This document shows positions 25,440 to 37,580 of a stretch of DNA of 64,000 nucleotides, in pieces (the first letter of the stretch is position 1; each line of letters starts with the position of its first letter). Source of the stretch: Holacanthus passer (Eukaryota > Chordata > Actinopteri > Pomacanthidae); the NCBI GenBank assembly GCA_025331565.1, contig JAFREQ010000045.1:1302001-1366000 (forward strand), given 5' to 3'. The translations under genes were made by a program, and so were the position numbers. The notes below the pieces were generated by a model, which worked only from the letters and a program-made list of their open reading frames with translations, had not been told where the DNA came from and made no database searches.

Positions 25440-25960
25440 AGGGCCAACCCAACTGTAATTACAGGCCGTAATGAGAGGCTGCATGGGGAAGTACTGCAAT
25501 AATAGTCCCTGTGTACTTAGGCATATCTTTGAGAGGGCTAATAACGATTAATTCTGCTCACCGAGGAGAACTTGTCTTAAAACAATTCAATATTTCTCCA
25601 TAAGCCACCTCCTTCCATTTCCCTGAAGCGACAGCCATACGCAGCCTCTATTTGCTCGGTCTGGCTACAAGCAACACTACCGAGCCAAATGCATCACTTT
25701 TAAATCCTCAGAGAGGTTCATTTTTGGCCGTAGATCTCCGGTCGTAAAGTTTGGCCACAGCTTAAACTTGCACAAAGCCGAGCCTGGAAGTGTAATTAAC
25801 TCCAATTTGCCATCAGGTGGTTGGACCCAGCTGTAATACCGCAGCTGATGAGGTCTTCTTCTCACTGAGGAATTCGGCGCTGCTTTTTTAATCAAGCAGC
25901 CAATATTGCTGCTTCCCTGTGCAAAGACTCAGATGTAGTTGAGATCATTTCATGCGTGAA
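25440..25960. promoter_or_regulatory. candidate intronic enhancer with TAATTA palindrome, intron 4
   Basis: The block opens with the perfect 12-base palindrome CTGTAATTACAG (25453-25464), followed by CCGTAATGAG, GCTAATAACGATTAATTC, GTGTAATTAACTCC and CTGTAATACC. TAATTA palindromes are classic homeodomain dimer sites. The stretch is free of simple repeats over more than 500 bases, unusual for this intron. Confidence 0.42.
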
Positions 25961-26039
25961 ACCCACGTAAGTTCATAGATAACGTGTGCGACAGTGAGTT
26001 CGCAGACTTGATTTAAATAAGGCAGGCTGCTAAACAGCT

Positions 26040-26780
26040 GTCTTATAATAATGACAAATAGTTTCCCTCAGCATAACGTGTCATATTAAACAGCTCTATG
26101 CTTAATGGCTTGGATAAATAGGCCATAAGTAGCATGGCAGAGCACGCCCGTGTCTCCAGTGACAGCAAACCAAGCGCACAGATAACTCCTGTCCGGACAG
26201 ATTGACTGAAGACACCGGCGTAACTTCTCCCCCTTAATTCAATTCCCTGGCTCCGTGTTGTCCCTCCACCCCCCTCCTCATTTCTTTCCTCCCCCTCCCT
26301 AACCTGCGCTCCACATCGTACCACAGCGCTCCTGACGGATAACAAGCCAGGCTGTTTGTTCGAGCCTGTGTTGCCAGCGCGTGTTCGCCCCATTATCTCC
26401 GCATAAGCTAAATGCTAAATTATATTTGCCATTTTGTTTGCAGTGACACGGGGCATCAATCACCTCCCTTTTTTATTTCCTCGCCTCTCTCTCGCCCCCC
26501 TCCTTTTTTTTTTTTTCCTCTGCTGCAGCCCCTGAGCAGGAGATGAGGGGTTGAGAGGTAGGGTGGGCCGGAGGTGGGGAGGCGGAGGGGGGGGACATAA
26601 AAAATTCATTACGCTTAGTGGCACATCAGCAAGGGAGAGATATGACTCCTGAGGAGGAGAAGGGGGGAGTTGATAATGATGAAGAATATCAAACATAATG
26701 CGGCCCAAGTAGCTGCCCCATCCAATTTGTCCTCGTCGCGCTGTGATCGCTTCCTTCGTGTCTGCGGGAAGGAAACATGC
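26040..26780. promoter_or_regulatory. candidate intronic regulatory block near exon 4
   Basis: The unique segments 26040-26220, 26400-26465 and 26590-26780 surround C/T- and G-rich low-complexity tracts. Motifs include CTTAATGGCTTGG, CTAAATTATATTTGCC and GATAATGATGAAG. The frame 26460-26987 on the minus strand crosses the low-complexity part and has no family match. Confidence 0.3.
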
Positions 26781-27555
26781 GCCGCAAGGACGATGAAGCA
26801 TCTCCTTATGGTACACACTGTTTGGACGCCAAGAATACAAATGATGGAGAGAGTAAAAGAGACAGAAAGAGTGAAACGGGGTAAAGAAAGTGAGGAGAAA
26901 AAGCAGTAATTTGTGCATGAGTAAGTGAGTGAGCTGAGGGAATGCTTTGAAGTTCTCTGCTGACCTGGCCAGCACCGTCAGAAGCACACCGGGGAAATTC
27001 GAGACTACCGTACTACCCCTGCTTATAAATACTTACCACTCTCTCTTACGAGGCATGACACCATGTTTTTACCTTACTTCATATTTGATAGCCAGTGCGT
27101 GCACGTGATTGGACGAGGCGGGATGGTTAGCTGTGTACAATCGGTGTGTCAGGAGCCCATCTGTGTCTGTCAGAGACGGGTGGATGTCAGCGGAGGAATT
27201 GCTTCCTTCTCTTGACAAGGCTTGATCACTGCTCTTATGAGAATCGCACGCTCCCAGGCTCCCCCTCGCCCTGCTCTCATTTCCATGTCTCTGACACATG
27301 TTCATTTGCGTGTCTCTGACATGCGGATCATGTTGCGCACGTACAGGGGCCGTGGCCTTTGATCCTGAAAAGGCAAAGAGAGGCGCCCGGCACCCGTGAG
27401 GAGGATGCTCCACGCCCACAGGCGGAAGGAAGTTTAGGAGCTTGATTCGTATCACCATTAGGAGCGGGGGGGGGAGCTCGCCAATGATGCGGCTGAATTG
27501 AATGTGTTCTCAGGTATGATCAGCAGTATTGTGTGAGTGTTGTTGAGAGACTTAC

Positions 27556-27661
27556 ACGTGAAGAGGGGGCACAGGGGAAGGCTCGTAGATGTACCGTCCC
27601 TGGGTATGTCTGTCGTCGATTGGCACGGGAGGATGGAAGGTGGGGAAGAACTGTGGTGCAG
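27556..27661 (-). CDS. gli3: gli3 exon 4 (residues 127-161)
   Basis: This short exon of 106 bases has acceptor CTACAG ending at 27662 and donor ACGT|GTAAGTC at 27555. It completes codon 127 (Pro), encodes 34 residues and leaves two bases (GT) for Val162. The peptide runs PQFFPTFHPPVPIDDRHT and then a RYIYEPSPVPPLH end, matching the FHPPVPID..GRY.Y.PSP.PPLHV block shared by GLI2 and GLI3. The length equals my recollection of the mammalian exon. It belongs to the N-terminal repressor region. The Pro-rich start (APQ in place of the mammalian PPHL) is the only clear change. It lies isolated between two long introns, and the frame is unambiguous. Confidence 0.95.
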
Positions 27662-30213
27662 CTGTAGATAATAACAAGAAGAGAAAGGAAAAATTTTAGA
27701 CATAATTTTTTTCTTTACACTTTTTAAGACTCCTGGTTTCTCTAAAACCTATTGTCATGTGAATTCATTCCCTGCCCTGCTCATCTAAATAGCAGCTATA
27801 ATGAAAGGCAGCAGTTGATGGCTATCTTGCAACAGACCCACCCAAATTAGACCTCATTAAATTGACTGAACTAAAAGCAGCCCTGCTCCAAAATGTTCAC
27901 TGAGGAAGTCTTTGTAAATGTCTCAAGGCTGATACAACTCAAAATAAACAGCGATAAATAACTGTAAGAAAAGCGGCCAAATGGCACGTTTCTCACCGTA
28001 CCAAGCATAATATGGTTTCGTACAAAGGATAACGTTTAAGTACAACCAATGAAATGTACAAAATGAGAACAAAAACATCCTTTTCCGTCTCAGTGTTTTG
28101 TCACAACTGCCAGAGAGAATCGAGAGACTTTCTTTTTTTCCCCCCCTCCAGATAAAACATTAAAACATTTGCATAATATGAGCCTTTCTCTATTTTTACC
28201 CCTGAAATTGAAACTGCTGTGCTGCCACCAGATTGGATTCACATATGCACGCACTTCATCTTCTAACCTTAACTGCACTCCGCACCATAATCTTTAAAAC
28301 TGATGCTGGAATTTTGTAACCGTGGATCCATTGTTGGGCGAGTCGCAACAAGCAAACCGTGAGTGTGAGCTGTGAAACTGAAATGGGTTAAAACTTGTGC
28401 AGAAAGACGGGAACGGCGAATGACTAACACACTCAAGGCAACTTTTCTGCGTCCAGGCAGCAACAAATTAATCACTTGTTCATTCACATGCTGTATGAAC
28501 ACATCTCATTTCCAGACCACATGTCACTTTATTGCCTGTTACTGAGACCAATGCCAAGTTGTGTATCACCACCCTGAGGCTAAGCGTGTGTCAACATCTG
28601 CATACCTTCACGCAGCAGGTCTCTGAGGCTGCTAGCTATGTGTTTTTTTGCTTGTAAACATTTGTAAGCGTGCGCCAAGGGGGCAGATGGCCAAACGGTG
28701 GGGTGCCCGACAGCGCTACAAGCGTCGGCCCATGCCAAACGCCGGGCAGCTCGGCAGGTGTTGATCCCCCAGCACCTCTCAGGTCTGCTTACCTCATCAC
28801 TCATTCATCCACTGGGGTGATGGCTGCCAGCTTGGCCCAACACAGCAACAATTGAGAGGGGATCAGTTTGGTGTTGTTTGTGATCCTACAGCATTAGAAT
28901 GAAAGTCTTTGCACTTTGATGAAGTTGGGGGATTTGCAAGAGACATTAAAGGTGCAGAGGTCAACATATCCTGACATTTCCTCTCTAATACGGTTCAATC
29001 TGAGATACTCAGGTGATGTAACTAGCAATTTTCTTACACTTTGGAAAACTCTCTCCAGAGCCACAGACTAAAATATGCACCTGTTTTCACAGGCTACATG
29101 TGACAAGAAAATTTGACGTGTTAAATTGGTGGTTTAAGTCTAAAACATTGGCATTCTACAACGTGCATAAAGACAGCATCCGCCATTGTTGTCTGAATAG
29201 ACCTACACACCTGTAGGACGACCCTGCAACAGGTGACGCCTTCTTTTCTCATGTTGAAGTTGTAGAAAGCATTTTTCTTTTATCCTTTGCTTTGCACACT
29301 TTATTAGAGACTGTAGACTTCTTCTGTTGTCAGGCACAGTTTTGAGGTCTGTTGCAGTGAATGAGGAGAAACTCATTGTTCAGGTAGAAAGAGTCTATGG
29401 GGATTGATGGACTCTTCAGGTGAGGAATCAAGTAAAATAATGCATAATCAAACTAACTGTGTTACATTAAGTACAATTAAAGGTCTCTAATTTTTACTTA
29501 CTGCTTGCTGATCGTTAATGTTCCCTGAAATATGAGTCAGAGCAAAATTACATTAGAGGTCCCTTAATGTGCTCAATGAGTGAAAAGAAAACTTAGGCAA
29601 ACTTCTAGAAAGCAAACAAGTTTTTTTTTTTCCATTCTGTTTTCACAAGAGCCAAGATAAGTGGTAAAAAGCCTCCTCCATGCAGCTCTGGCAAGTATCT
29701 GACCACTCCGTCTCTGTCTGTTTGATAGTTTCCTCCTGATGACTCAGTTTTGGCCTGGCTCACCTCGGCTGATTCCAGAGCTGCTGAGGGAGGGAGGGAT
29801 GAGGGGATGCTGGGAGAGAGGGATGGACTAGACAAGGGCAGAATCTGCTTTGTTTACTCTCCACAGCTCCACTCCGAGGCTGTCGGCCCTTGGCTGTCAG
29901 AGTCGGAAATGAACCTTCAGGTTTACTGGGGTCTAGGTACTGTGTTGTAGCTCGATGGGAGTAAAGGCTTCATGTTCTCTAATCTTACTTTGTACTAACC
30001 TCTGTCCTGTTGGGCAACGACTGGAGAGATTACAAACTGTGAAATCATTTGAAAGACTCCACCCCTTCACCCCCACAACACACACCTACATTCCCACATC
30101 CGCCAATCCTCATTGAATTACCCAGATCCCCCCTATGTTTATGTCTCTGGAGCTCCTCACTCAGCACAGGCCTGTGCCTAGACTGGACCCTTTACTCTCC
30201 TTCATCACTCTTT

Positions 30214-30238
30214 CCTTCCCTCCCTCCCTCCCTCCCTC
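30214..30238. repeat. (TCCC)n simple repeat
   Basis: About six tetranucleotide units. Confidence 0.9.
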
Positions 30239-30984
30239 TTCTCGCTGTGGCCCATAACTTTGCCGCATGGCAAAACCGTTCCGCTGAGGTTTATTTAAAT
30301 CCAGCTCAGAAGTTTACTTTACCATGGCCCGATCTAAATAGAGCCTGCCACCTCTTTTACGCCAGCGCAGCTCTCCATTAGCAAGGCAAACAGCCCTGTG
30401 TCACTGGAGGGAATGTATACAGTCGCAAAGAACAGAGGGCAAATGAGAGACGGGGAGAGACTCCATCCTGCAATCCATCTCCACTGTTTCCTGTAGGGAC
30501 TCCTTACTGTTTACTCCGCGACTAAATTGCCCCTGCTCTTCTGGATATTCAGGGATATTCTCATGCTCTAATGCAGAATACAGCTGGAAGGCACATAGGA
30601 AGCCAACACACACGTCACAATTTTTACCTTCCCACTGCGGCCACACACCACAGCAGCTCCAGCATTCCTAAGGACAGTGTAATCACGACAGTTTTGTCCC
30701 GGTTGCATATGGTAAACCACCACTGGTAGAGTGACAGGGATTAAAGAAGTCATCTCAAGCAATCAACTGCTGAAAGTCAGGAATCCAGGAACACTGAACA
30801 TCAGAGTTTGCAAACTTTTTTTGTGATGCATCTTTTGAAATACAGAACATTTTTCATAGTTTTCCACCGATTCATTAGCTCTTCAGAACTCTTCTCAAAC
30901 ATTTTAATCACCCCAGTGCAACTTTTCACAGCAGCAGTACTCATTTTTAAAATTTTCCCTTTTTTTTAATTCTTTTAGGAGAAG

Positions 30985-31170
30985 GGATGGAAGTCATTAA
31001 GACATGATTACAAATGGGTCTTAATGAAAGGGCAATTAGAGGCAAACTTTGACCAGGCTCATTAATTCTAATTCAACACAAACACACCGAGCTCAGGACC
31101 AAAAGCCAGCTTCCCCTTCATTAAAGAGAGGATGGTAATTGCCTTGTCCTTTATTGGACACTTGAATAAT
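30985..31170. promoter_or_regulatory. candidate intronic enhancer with TTAAG inverted repeat, intron 3
   Basis: TCATTAAGAC (30994-31003) and its exact reverse complement GTCTTAATGA (31018-31027) are 14 bases apart and enclose ATGATTACAAAT. Downstream come GGCAATTAGAGG, CATTAATTCTAATTC, CATTAAAG and GGTAATTGCC. CATTAAG and CTTAATG are NK-homeodomain-like cores. The role is inferred. Confidence 0.42.
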
Positions 31171-32439
31171 TTCAAAAGAAGGGGGAGGACAAGGGGGGAA
31201 TAAAGCCTAAATCACATCATTTGCAATATCCTTATTGGTTAATCTCCTTTCATAATGGAAGTTTTACCACAAAGGATCTTCACTGCGCTTTGTATGTGAT
31301 GTGATACTTTAGGAGAATCTGAGCTGTCACTCACAATTCTGATTTGGGTTTTGATAATACACAAACAATTTCTATTCTTTCCTTTTGTTGTCAACTCAGC
31401 ATTGTGAGTTTATTGTCTTGACTGCTGAACCTGGGCTCCTCCTCTCCTCTGGTGAGGGTTCACTGACTCTGCTCTAACAGAGTGTCACCCGCAGCCGAGG
31501 ACGAAGCGCTCCTCCATAAACACTGCACTTCTCATCGACGCTCTGCTGCGAGAGCACAAAGAGCCAGTGACAGATTGTCATAAGCGAATAAGGCGGAGTG
31601 AGAAAAGGGCTGCTGGGACCTGCTCCAGAGGTTTGTGAATTGCTAATGTGGAACATATGAAGCCTGTGCCGGGGCTGTGACTGCCAGATTTCATTATACC
31701 ACCTCTCTCCCGGCTCATGATCTCACTGCTCAGGCACGCTCGTCTGCAGCGAGGCCCGCAGTTACACCATAACTCTGCAACACTTCGCAGAGTGTGTGAA
31801 AGATGCTTCACACTTTGTCTGCTTGCGCGTTTGCAAGTGCATGCGTGTGCAACTTGCGTCGCTCCTTTCCAGGAGTCAATACAAGCACATGTACATGACT
31901 TAACAGTGTAAAAAAAAATTTAAAAGACAGTTCTGGGTGTATTTTGTTACTGGTGTTTTTTTACCAACTCCTGGTGTCACCTTGAGATTCTTGCAATAGT
32001 GGTCACGAAGTATGTGACCTATTGACAACCTTAAAATTATCATGAGCACACTTTGCATATGTATGTGAGCTTTTATGTAAAAAATCTTTATAGGCCTAAA
32101 GACATAAAACTATCTACAGTCACATTTCAAGAAAAAGCAAATATTTGATTCATTTCTTCTTTTTTCTATTCTGTTAATCATCTTGCACGGGCTCACAACT
32201 TAATATTGGGAATCACTGACTTAGAGCAAAGCTACAATCAAGTTTAGCATTTTGTTTTCCCAAAACAGCAAATGTTAACATCAGGTTTTGATATTAATAA
32301 TACAAAATCAAAGCACAGCAGTTCTAAACTGAACGCAGTATTTTGCACCAAATTTAAACAGTCATAGAAATAGAAATCAATCAATTGGTCATCATGATAT
32401 AAAATAAAAATGAGTTACACTTTACGAAAAATAACTTGT

Positions 32440-32940
32440 GATGTGCAACATTTCAGCTCGAGGGTATCTGAGGGAATTCTTTTATCTAACAGGCATGACG
32501 ACGAGTTTTATAGTAAGTGCTGTTCTCAATGAGTTGGTGTGCTTAACTCTTCTAAAGCAGCTTTCCTCCAAAAGCGTGATACTCAGCCTCCATACAATTA
32601 TCTGGCTGGCAAGAGAAGGAGATGGAGAAGCCCCGTGCAGACTATCAGAGGAGGCAGTTTGGAAGCCGGCTCTCTCGTTGAAGGCGAATTCTCCCCCTGA
32701 TCAATCCCTTCACACCCCGTCTCTCATCGTGTTTGCTTACACTGGGACCTCAAGCTGTTTGGACATGTAAATAACACTTTGGGAGACTGTTTAGCTAAGC
32801 TCAATGGGAGTTGCTGTTGACTTTTGGAGCGCTTTGCTTAATTATGGGTCCCAGATTGTTTCAGGTCTAATGGCCTAATTACCGCTGTATAAATTAGCCT
32901 AATGTTCTTGCTGTGCAGAGCTTTCTATACTGTATGCCAT
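32440..32940. promoter_or_regulatory. candidate intronic enhancer, intron 3
   Basis: This 500-base block is unique and balanced, between AT-rich flanks. Motifs include GTGCTTAACTCTTC, CAATTATCTGG, GTAAATAACAC, GCTTAATTATGGG, GGCCTAATTACC and TTAGCCTAATG. The plus-strand frame at 32438-32770 shows no family similarity and is taken as chance in a non-AT-rich block. Confidence 0.4.
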
Positions 32941-35900
32941 GCTCGGGCACCAGAACAGAGAAAGCCTTTATTCACAGCAAAGAGCAATAGTAAGAAAGAG
33001 GGAGAAGAAAGGAAGCAGAGAGGTTAAATAACAGAAGAATGCTAAGTGTTGCCTTGCCAATCTCTCTGCCATTCATCATATACGTAAGGCTGGCAGATCA
33101 CACTCTGCCCTTCCTCTGTAAATCAATAGATTTTTTTCTCTCTTCCGCTGCGTTCTCCTCTGTTTTCCCCTTCCCTGTCTCTTTTGCTCAATTGCTCTCA
33201 CACCCTTAAACACAAACAGCCTCTGCGGGTAAATGTAATTAACATGGTGGAAAAGGAAAAACAGAAGAGAGAGGAGAAAGTGAGAAACGTCAGCTATGCG
33301 CGATAACACGCTCTCGGTTCAAGTATACATTCCTTCGCCACTCGCTGTCAGAAGTAATTTGTTTGTCTAGACTGAACAAGTCGGTCAATGCCCATCCTTT
33401 CTCTTCATGGTTCTACAAGTCTACGCAAATATGCAGAGACTTATTGTTCAAGAGGATTACGTCTTTGTGCCAATATTTACTGACAGGATTCATTCAACCC
33501 TTATGTTCACTATGCTCATACATCATACATGCAACAGTTTGATGACAAACTTTATCTAAAAGTTTTACAGATGAGCATCTTGTGCAAAATATGTATCCAT
33601 TTGCAGGACATTTATGAAATAAGGTAAAGTAAGAAACACTGATTTTAGCCAGAATGATGAAGATTAAGATGTCGGCTGTGCTCCAGGTTGCTTGCAGTTA
33701 CCTCTTCTACCCCTTCCCTCCTCCATAAGTCGCACAAATATCTAAATGGAACTCCAGCATCTGCAAGACATTTACCAAGCCGAGTCAATCTTAACAAATT
33801 GCACGCCAGCACAAGGACCCTCGCTTTGCTACGGAGCTAAGCACACACACTGCTCTTCCAGGGGCCCCCAGCGCCATCCAACCCCGGCTATGCCCCGTTT
33901 TTCTTCCCTTCCCCGCCTCCCTTCCTCCCTGCATCCCAGTGTGGATCAAGGGAGTGAAGGTTATTTCACGAGGCCTCTGTGGAGCGCCAATCTATCTCCT
34001 ACATTTGGTGAATTTCTCCAGATTGGGATAAGCTGGGGAGCAGAACAAAGCGCTATGCGTTGGCCCTCCCGCCCCTCCCCTCGCTCCAGCACCCTCTCTA
34101 CCCTACCCCACCCTCCAGCCTCCTCTCCCCCACCCAGCTGGGGAGAGATTTACACAGCAGTTTAGTAGCTGAAACACTGCGCTACACCTCTTTCCCCTTC
34201 TCCCTCTTTATCTCTCACATCTGTCTATCTCCTCTCCAAACGATGATACCGCTCAGAGAGCAGGGAGTTGATTTAAACCTCAGGTTAACTCACCAGGACT
34301 ATGCTACATTTATTTTTCTTCAACTCCCTCGTTGTGATTTATGCAACTCAAATGCAAGGCCGATTTTGAGTTTGATCTTTTTTTGAGACCGTTATTTTGA
34401 AATTGGAGTCAGAGACGGAATTAAAAGATGCTCACGCCTTCTGTTTTTTGAAGACTCCTTTAAATGCCTGTACCATATAAAATTTATGATGAATTTTTCA
34501 GATTTAGCCACAGTCATATCAGTGATAGTGTTCATGATTGCCACGATTGTATCAGACTGACCCTCACCCCTCACAGCTCCTCCCCGGGCCTCTATGCAGG
34601 TGATACTAAAACTGCATGTGGCTGTGTGATAGTGACTGTGAGGTGAATACACCTGCATTATAATAACACACAGGCTGGACGCTGCTTGGGGAAACTGGAC
34701 AGCTTCTCAATTTTGAATCATGCTGAGAGGCCACTGACCAAAGCCGGTCATTCTAATGTGATTTTGTTTACAAAATTACATTTCCAGGTAGCCGCTGTTC
34801 TCGATCAGATCCTGTGCTATGAATATCAATATGAATATCAACTTGCAGAGTCTTGGATAAGAGAGGTAATCCATCACAGTGAGCACTTTGTCACCTTTAT
34901 TTTTATGTCAAAATTATGTATTATCGCATGGTAATGTGGTTAAAAGAAGGAGCCAGGTTTAAGAGTCTCCTGAGTGCTGCATTCAAGGGCACTTGGACAT
35001 CCAAGATTTCAGGGAGAAAAAGCAACGCATTAATTACTTTGTTAAAACCAAGGATTCAGGTACAGAGACGTGGATGATGTGAAAAAAGACTAGCATGCTT
35101 GAGCTTGAGAACCAAGTCTGGAATCTCAATCTTACAAAATTGTGGAATTCAAATTCAAATGTTCTGGATGATCTGCTGTATCTCAAACAAATTGTAAGCA
35201 TCTGCAAGTTGATCTTCATATGTGTTAAAATATGGCTGCCTGGAAGACTGAAAATGGTCATGCATATATGAAGTTTAGAATCTCAACATTCAACCCCATC
35301 AGTGCCTTCCTTTGATATATTTTACCATGTAGTGTAGTCTTCTGTTTTCCACCAAACCCATACAGGCAATAGACAAAGTCTTTGCAGGCCTCTAGAGGTA
35401 CGTGGCCATTATTTGGGCTAATGGAGGAAACTGTGTGTCACAGAGCGAAGACAAAGCCTGGTGTCACAGCAATCAGACAAATGGCTGCTGGGCGCTGCAG
35501 GGCCAGACAGAGGTCGACACCTCTGGACCAATTAGGTCTTATGAGTGCAGCAACATCTGGAGCTTCCTGATTCTCTCTCTTTTCCACTCTCTGCGCTCTT
35601 TGCGTTGCTGTCACCTTACCCTCTCTTTCACCCTCTCTTTCACTCTTGCATCGTCTTCCTAATTCTTTCAGTTAATCCTGCTCTCAGTCTATCTCTCTTT
35701 CTTTGCCTCTCTCATTATTCAAAGTGCATCCTCCTGATCTCTCCCCTTTCCCTCCTCACAGCATCCCAAAACAAGGACAAAGTTGTAATCCATTTACTGC
35801 ACCCCTGTCAACAGATTCCACCCAAATAATCCTAAAAGACTTACAACCAGGCCTAGGTACTATCAAGGGAAAGGGAGTAAAGAAGAGGCAGAATGCACAG

Positions 35901-37429
35901 GGGAAGGCAATAGAGAAAGAGGGAAGAGAGAGGAGAACATACAAGGGGAGTGGAGGAGTGAGGCAACAGACGGAGGGAACTTGTGTCACAGTGATTTGAG
36001 TTTTTGTCACGCAGGTGGCGCCCAGGGGTTCCCTCAGCCTGGGCAGAGAGACAAACTGGGGCCCATGTAAACCTTAAAGAGGATTAACCCTGCCGGAGCG
36101 CTTTAATGAGACCTGAAAGTGCCGGGCACCGGAGAGCTCCACTGATTGAGCCGCGCTCGAGTCGGCTCCCAACGGTCCGCCGGCCCAGTGGCCCAGCAGC
36201 GCTGCCGCAGCCCCGTGGCCTACAGCTGCCCGCTCACACTGAGCCACATCAAAGCAGCCTGTCTGGGAGAACCCCAAGACGGGAGGAAGGGGAGGAGGGT
36301 GGGCACGAGGGAGGTGGAGAGTGTGAGTGAAGCAGAGGTAGGTGGAGGAGGGAGAGGAGGGTGGCTGGATGGAGGAATCCCTTATCTCCTCCTGAGAGGA
36401 TGCTGCTCTGTGGTGCGAGATTGTCTGGAGCTGCCACCTGTCCCAGGCATCTTTAAAGGCAACACTAAAGCCTGTGATGGGCCTGACCTCCTTGAGCTCC
36501 CATTCTTTTATGTCTCTCTTCATTTTCTGCTTTGTTACACCCCCTCCTCCTTCTTCTCCGCTCTCTCCGGCTCTTCTCTCTTTTTCTTACCCCTCTGTCT
36601 CACTTATACCCTCAGACTGAGCCCCTTCTTCTTTCTCTTTTCTACAGCGGTATCTTACATTTCACCAGGCTGCTGGAAACATTTTAATTATACCATGTTC
36701 ATCAGCCTCCTCTTCGTGTAGAACAATATATACTCGCGACCCTCCAGAGACGAGAGCGAGACACGGGTTGTTTGCTGGAGGGATAAGGGCCCTTATCTTT
36801 GCCAATATGTGAGAGGAATGCAAACACACACAAAAAAGGAGCGATGAGATTTGGATGCACGGGAAACAAACATGTGGAAAGCCATGAAATAACTGTGATT
36901 CTCCCATAGCACACAGAGGTGATTATCCTACTGGAGACTACAGGGTAACTTAAGGAGGAGAGAAAAGGCTCAAGCAGCTAGCTGAGGAGAAGCCCCCATG
37001 AGCATTTCGTCTTCTTGTTTTTATAGTGTAGTGCTTAATGTTATTGTTACCAGTGGTGTTTGCTGCAGCCGATTCGCCTTTCGGATGTACCAGATGCAGC
37101 AAATCTTCATTTTAAGCCTTCACGACGTCAGCAAAGTGCCATTGTTTCCACTTGCCTCTGTGGCTTGACTGATTAACCAATCTCATTTGAAAAGAAGTAA
37201 AACACGCTGACAGATGTTGTGACAACGATACCAAAAAATGCTGAGTATTCTTCTTCGAACGTCTTAAAGTTCTCTGGAAATTCTTCTTAATTCGTCTCAG
37301 CCCCTTCACATTTAATCTTGTCATTGTTAATAAGAGCTGCCGTTATTCTGAGATATTCGGTTCACACGCATCAGCTTTGCCGTAAGAGCACCACATGACC
37401 TTAAGATGGTATGAAAGTGCATTCTCGGA

Positions 37430-37580
37430 GCACTTCAAACTCAGCCTAACCCCCTTAAATCATCAAGCGCTACAAAGGGGCACATGCATGTGAGAATATG
37501 GCCTATCTTACAGCATGAGATGCCTCTAATAAGCTGTATAAAAGGGGATCATCTGATTATCCCTGGTGCGCTGGACCAAG
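37430..37580. promoter_or_regulatory. candidate intronic regulatory block, intron 3
   Basis: Unique sequence with CTTAAATCATCAAGCG, CTCTAATAAGCTG and CTGATTATCCC sites, without simple repeats. Weak support from motif density only. Confidence 0.25.

Larger units (their letters stand above)
11038..27555 (-). other. gli3: gli3 intron 4
   Basis: At 16.5 kb this is one of the two longest introns in the window. It has donor GTAAGTC at 27555 and a CTCTGCAG acceptor. It contains a 44-base palindrome, two dispersed repeats, CA/GT microsatellites (12626-12658, 21125-21160, 23074-23108), purine-rich low-complexity tracts (for example 12300-12450 and 13800-14060) and several candidate regulatory blocks, concentrated at 20100-20470, 22300-22790 and 24930-26780. 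Long open frames here (such as 12263-12967 minus and 17266-17844 plus) lack family matches and splice-site support. Confidence 0.85.

Noticed and set aside
26460..26987. 175-residue minus-strand frame
   Set aside because: Encoded partly by poly-pyrimidine low-complexity sequence; no domain.
36074..36721. Long overlapping frames on both strands in intron 3
   Set aside because: GC-rich and G/A-rich composition explains the absence of stops; there is no protein family match.
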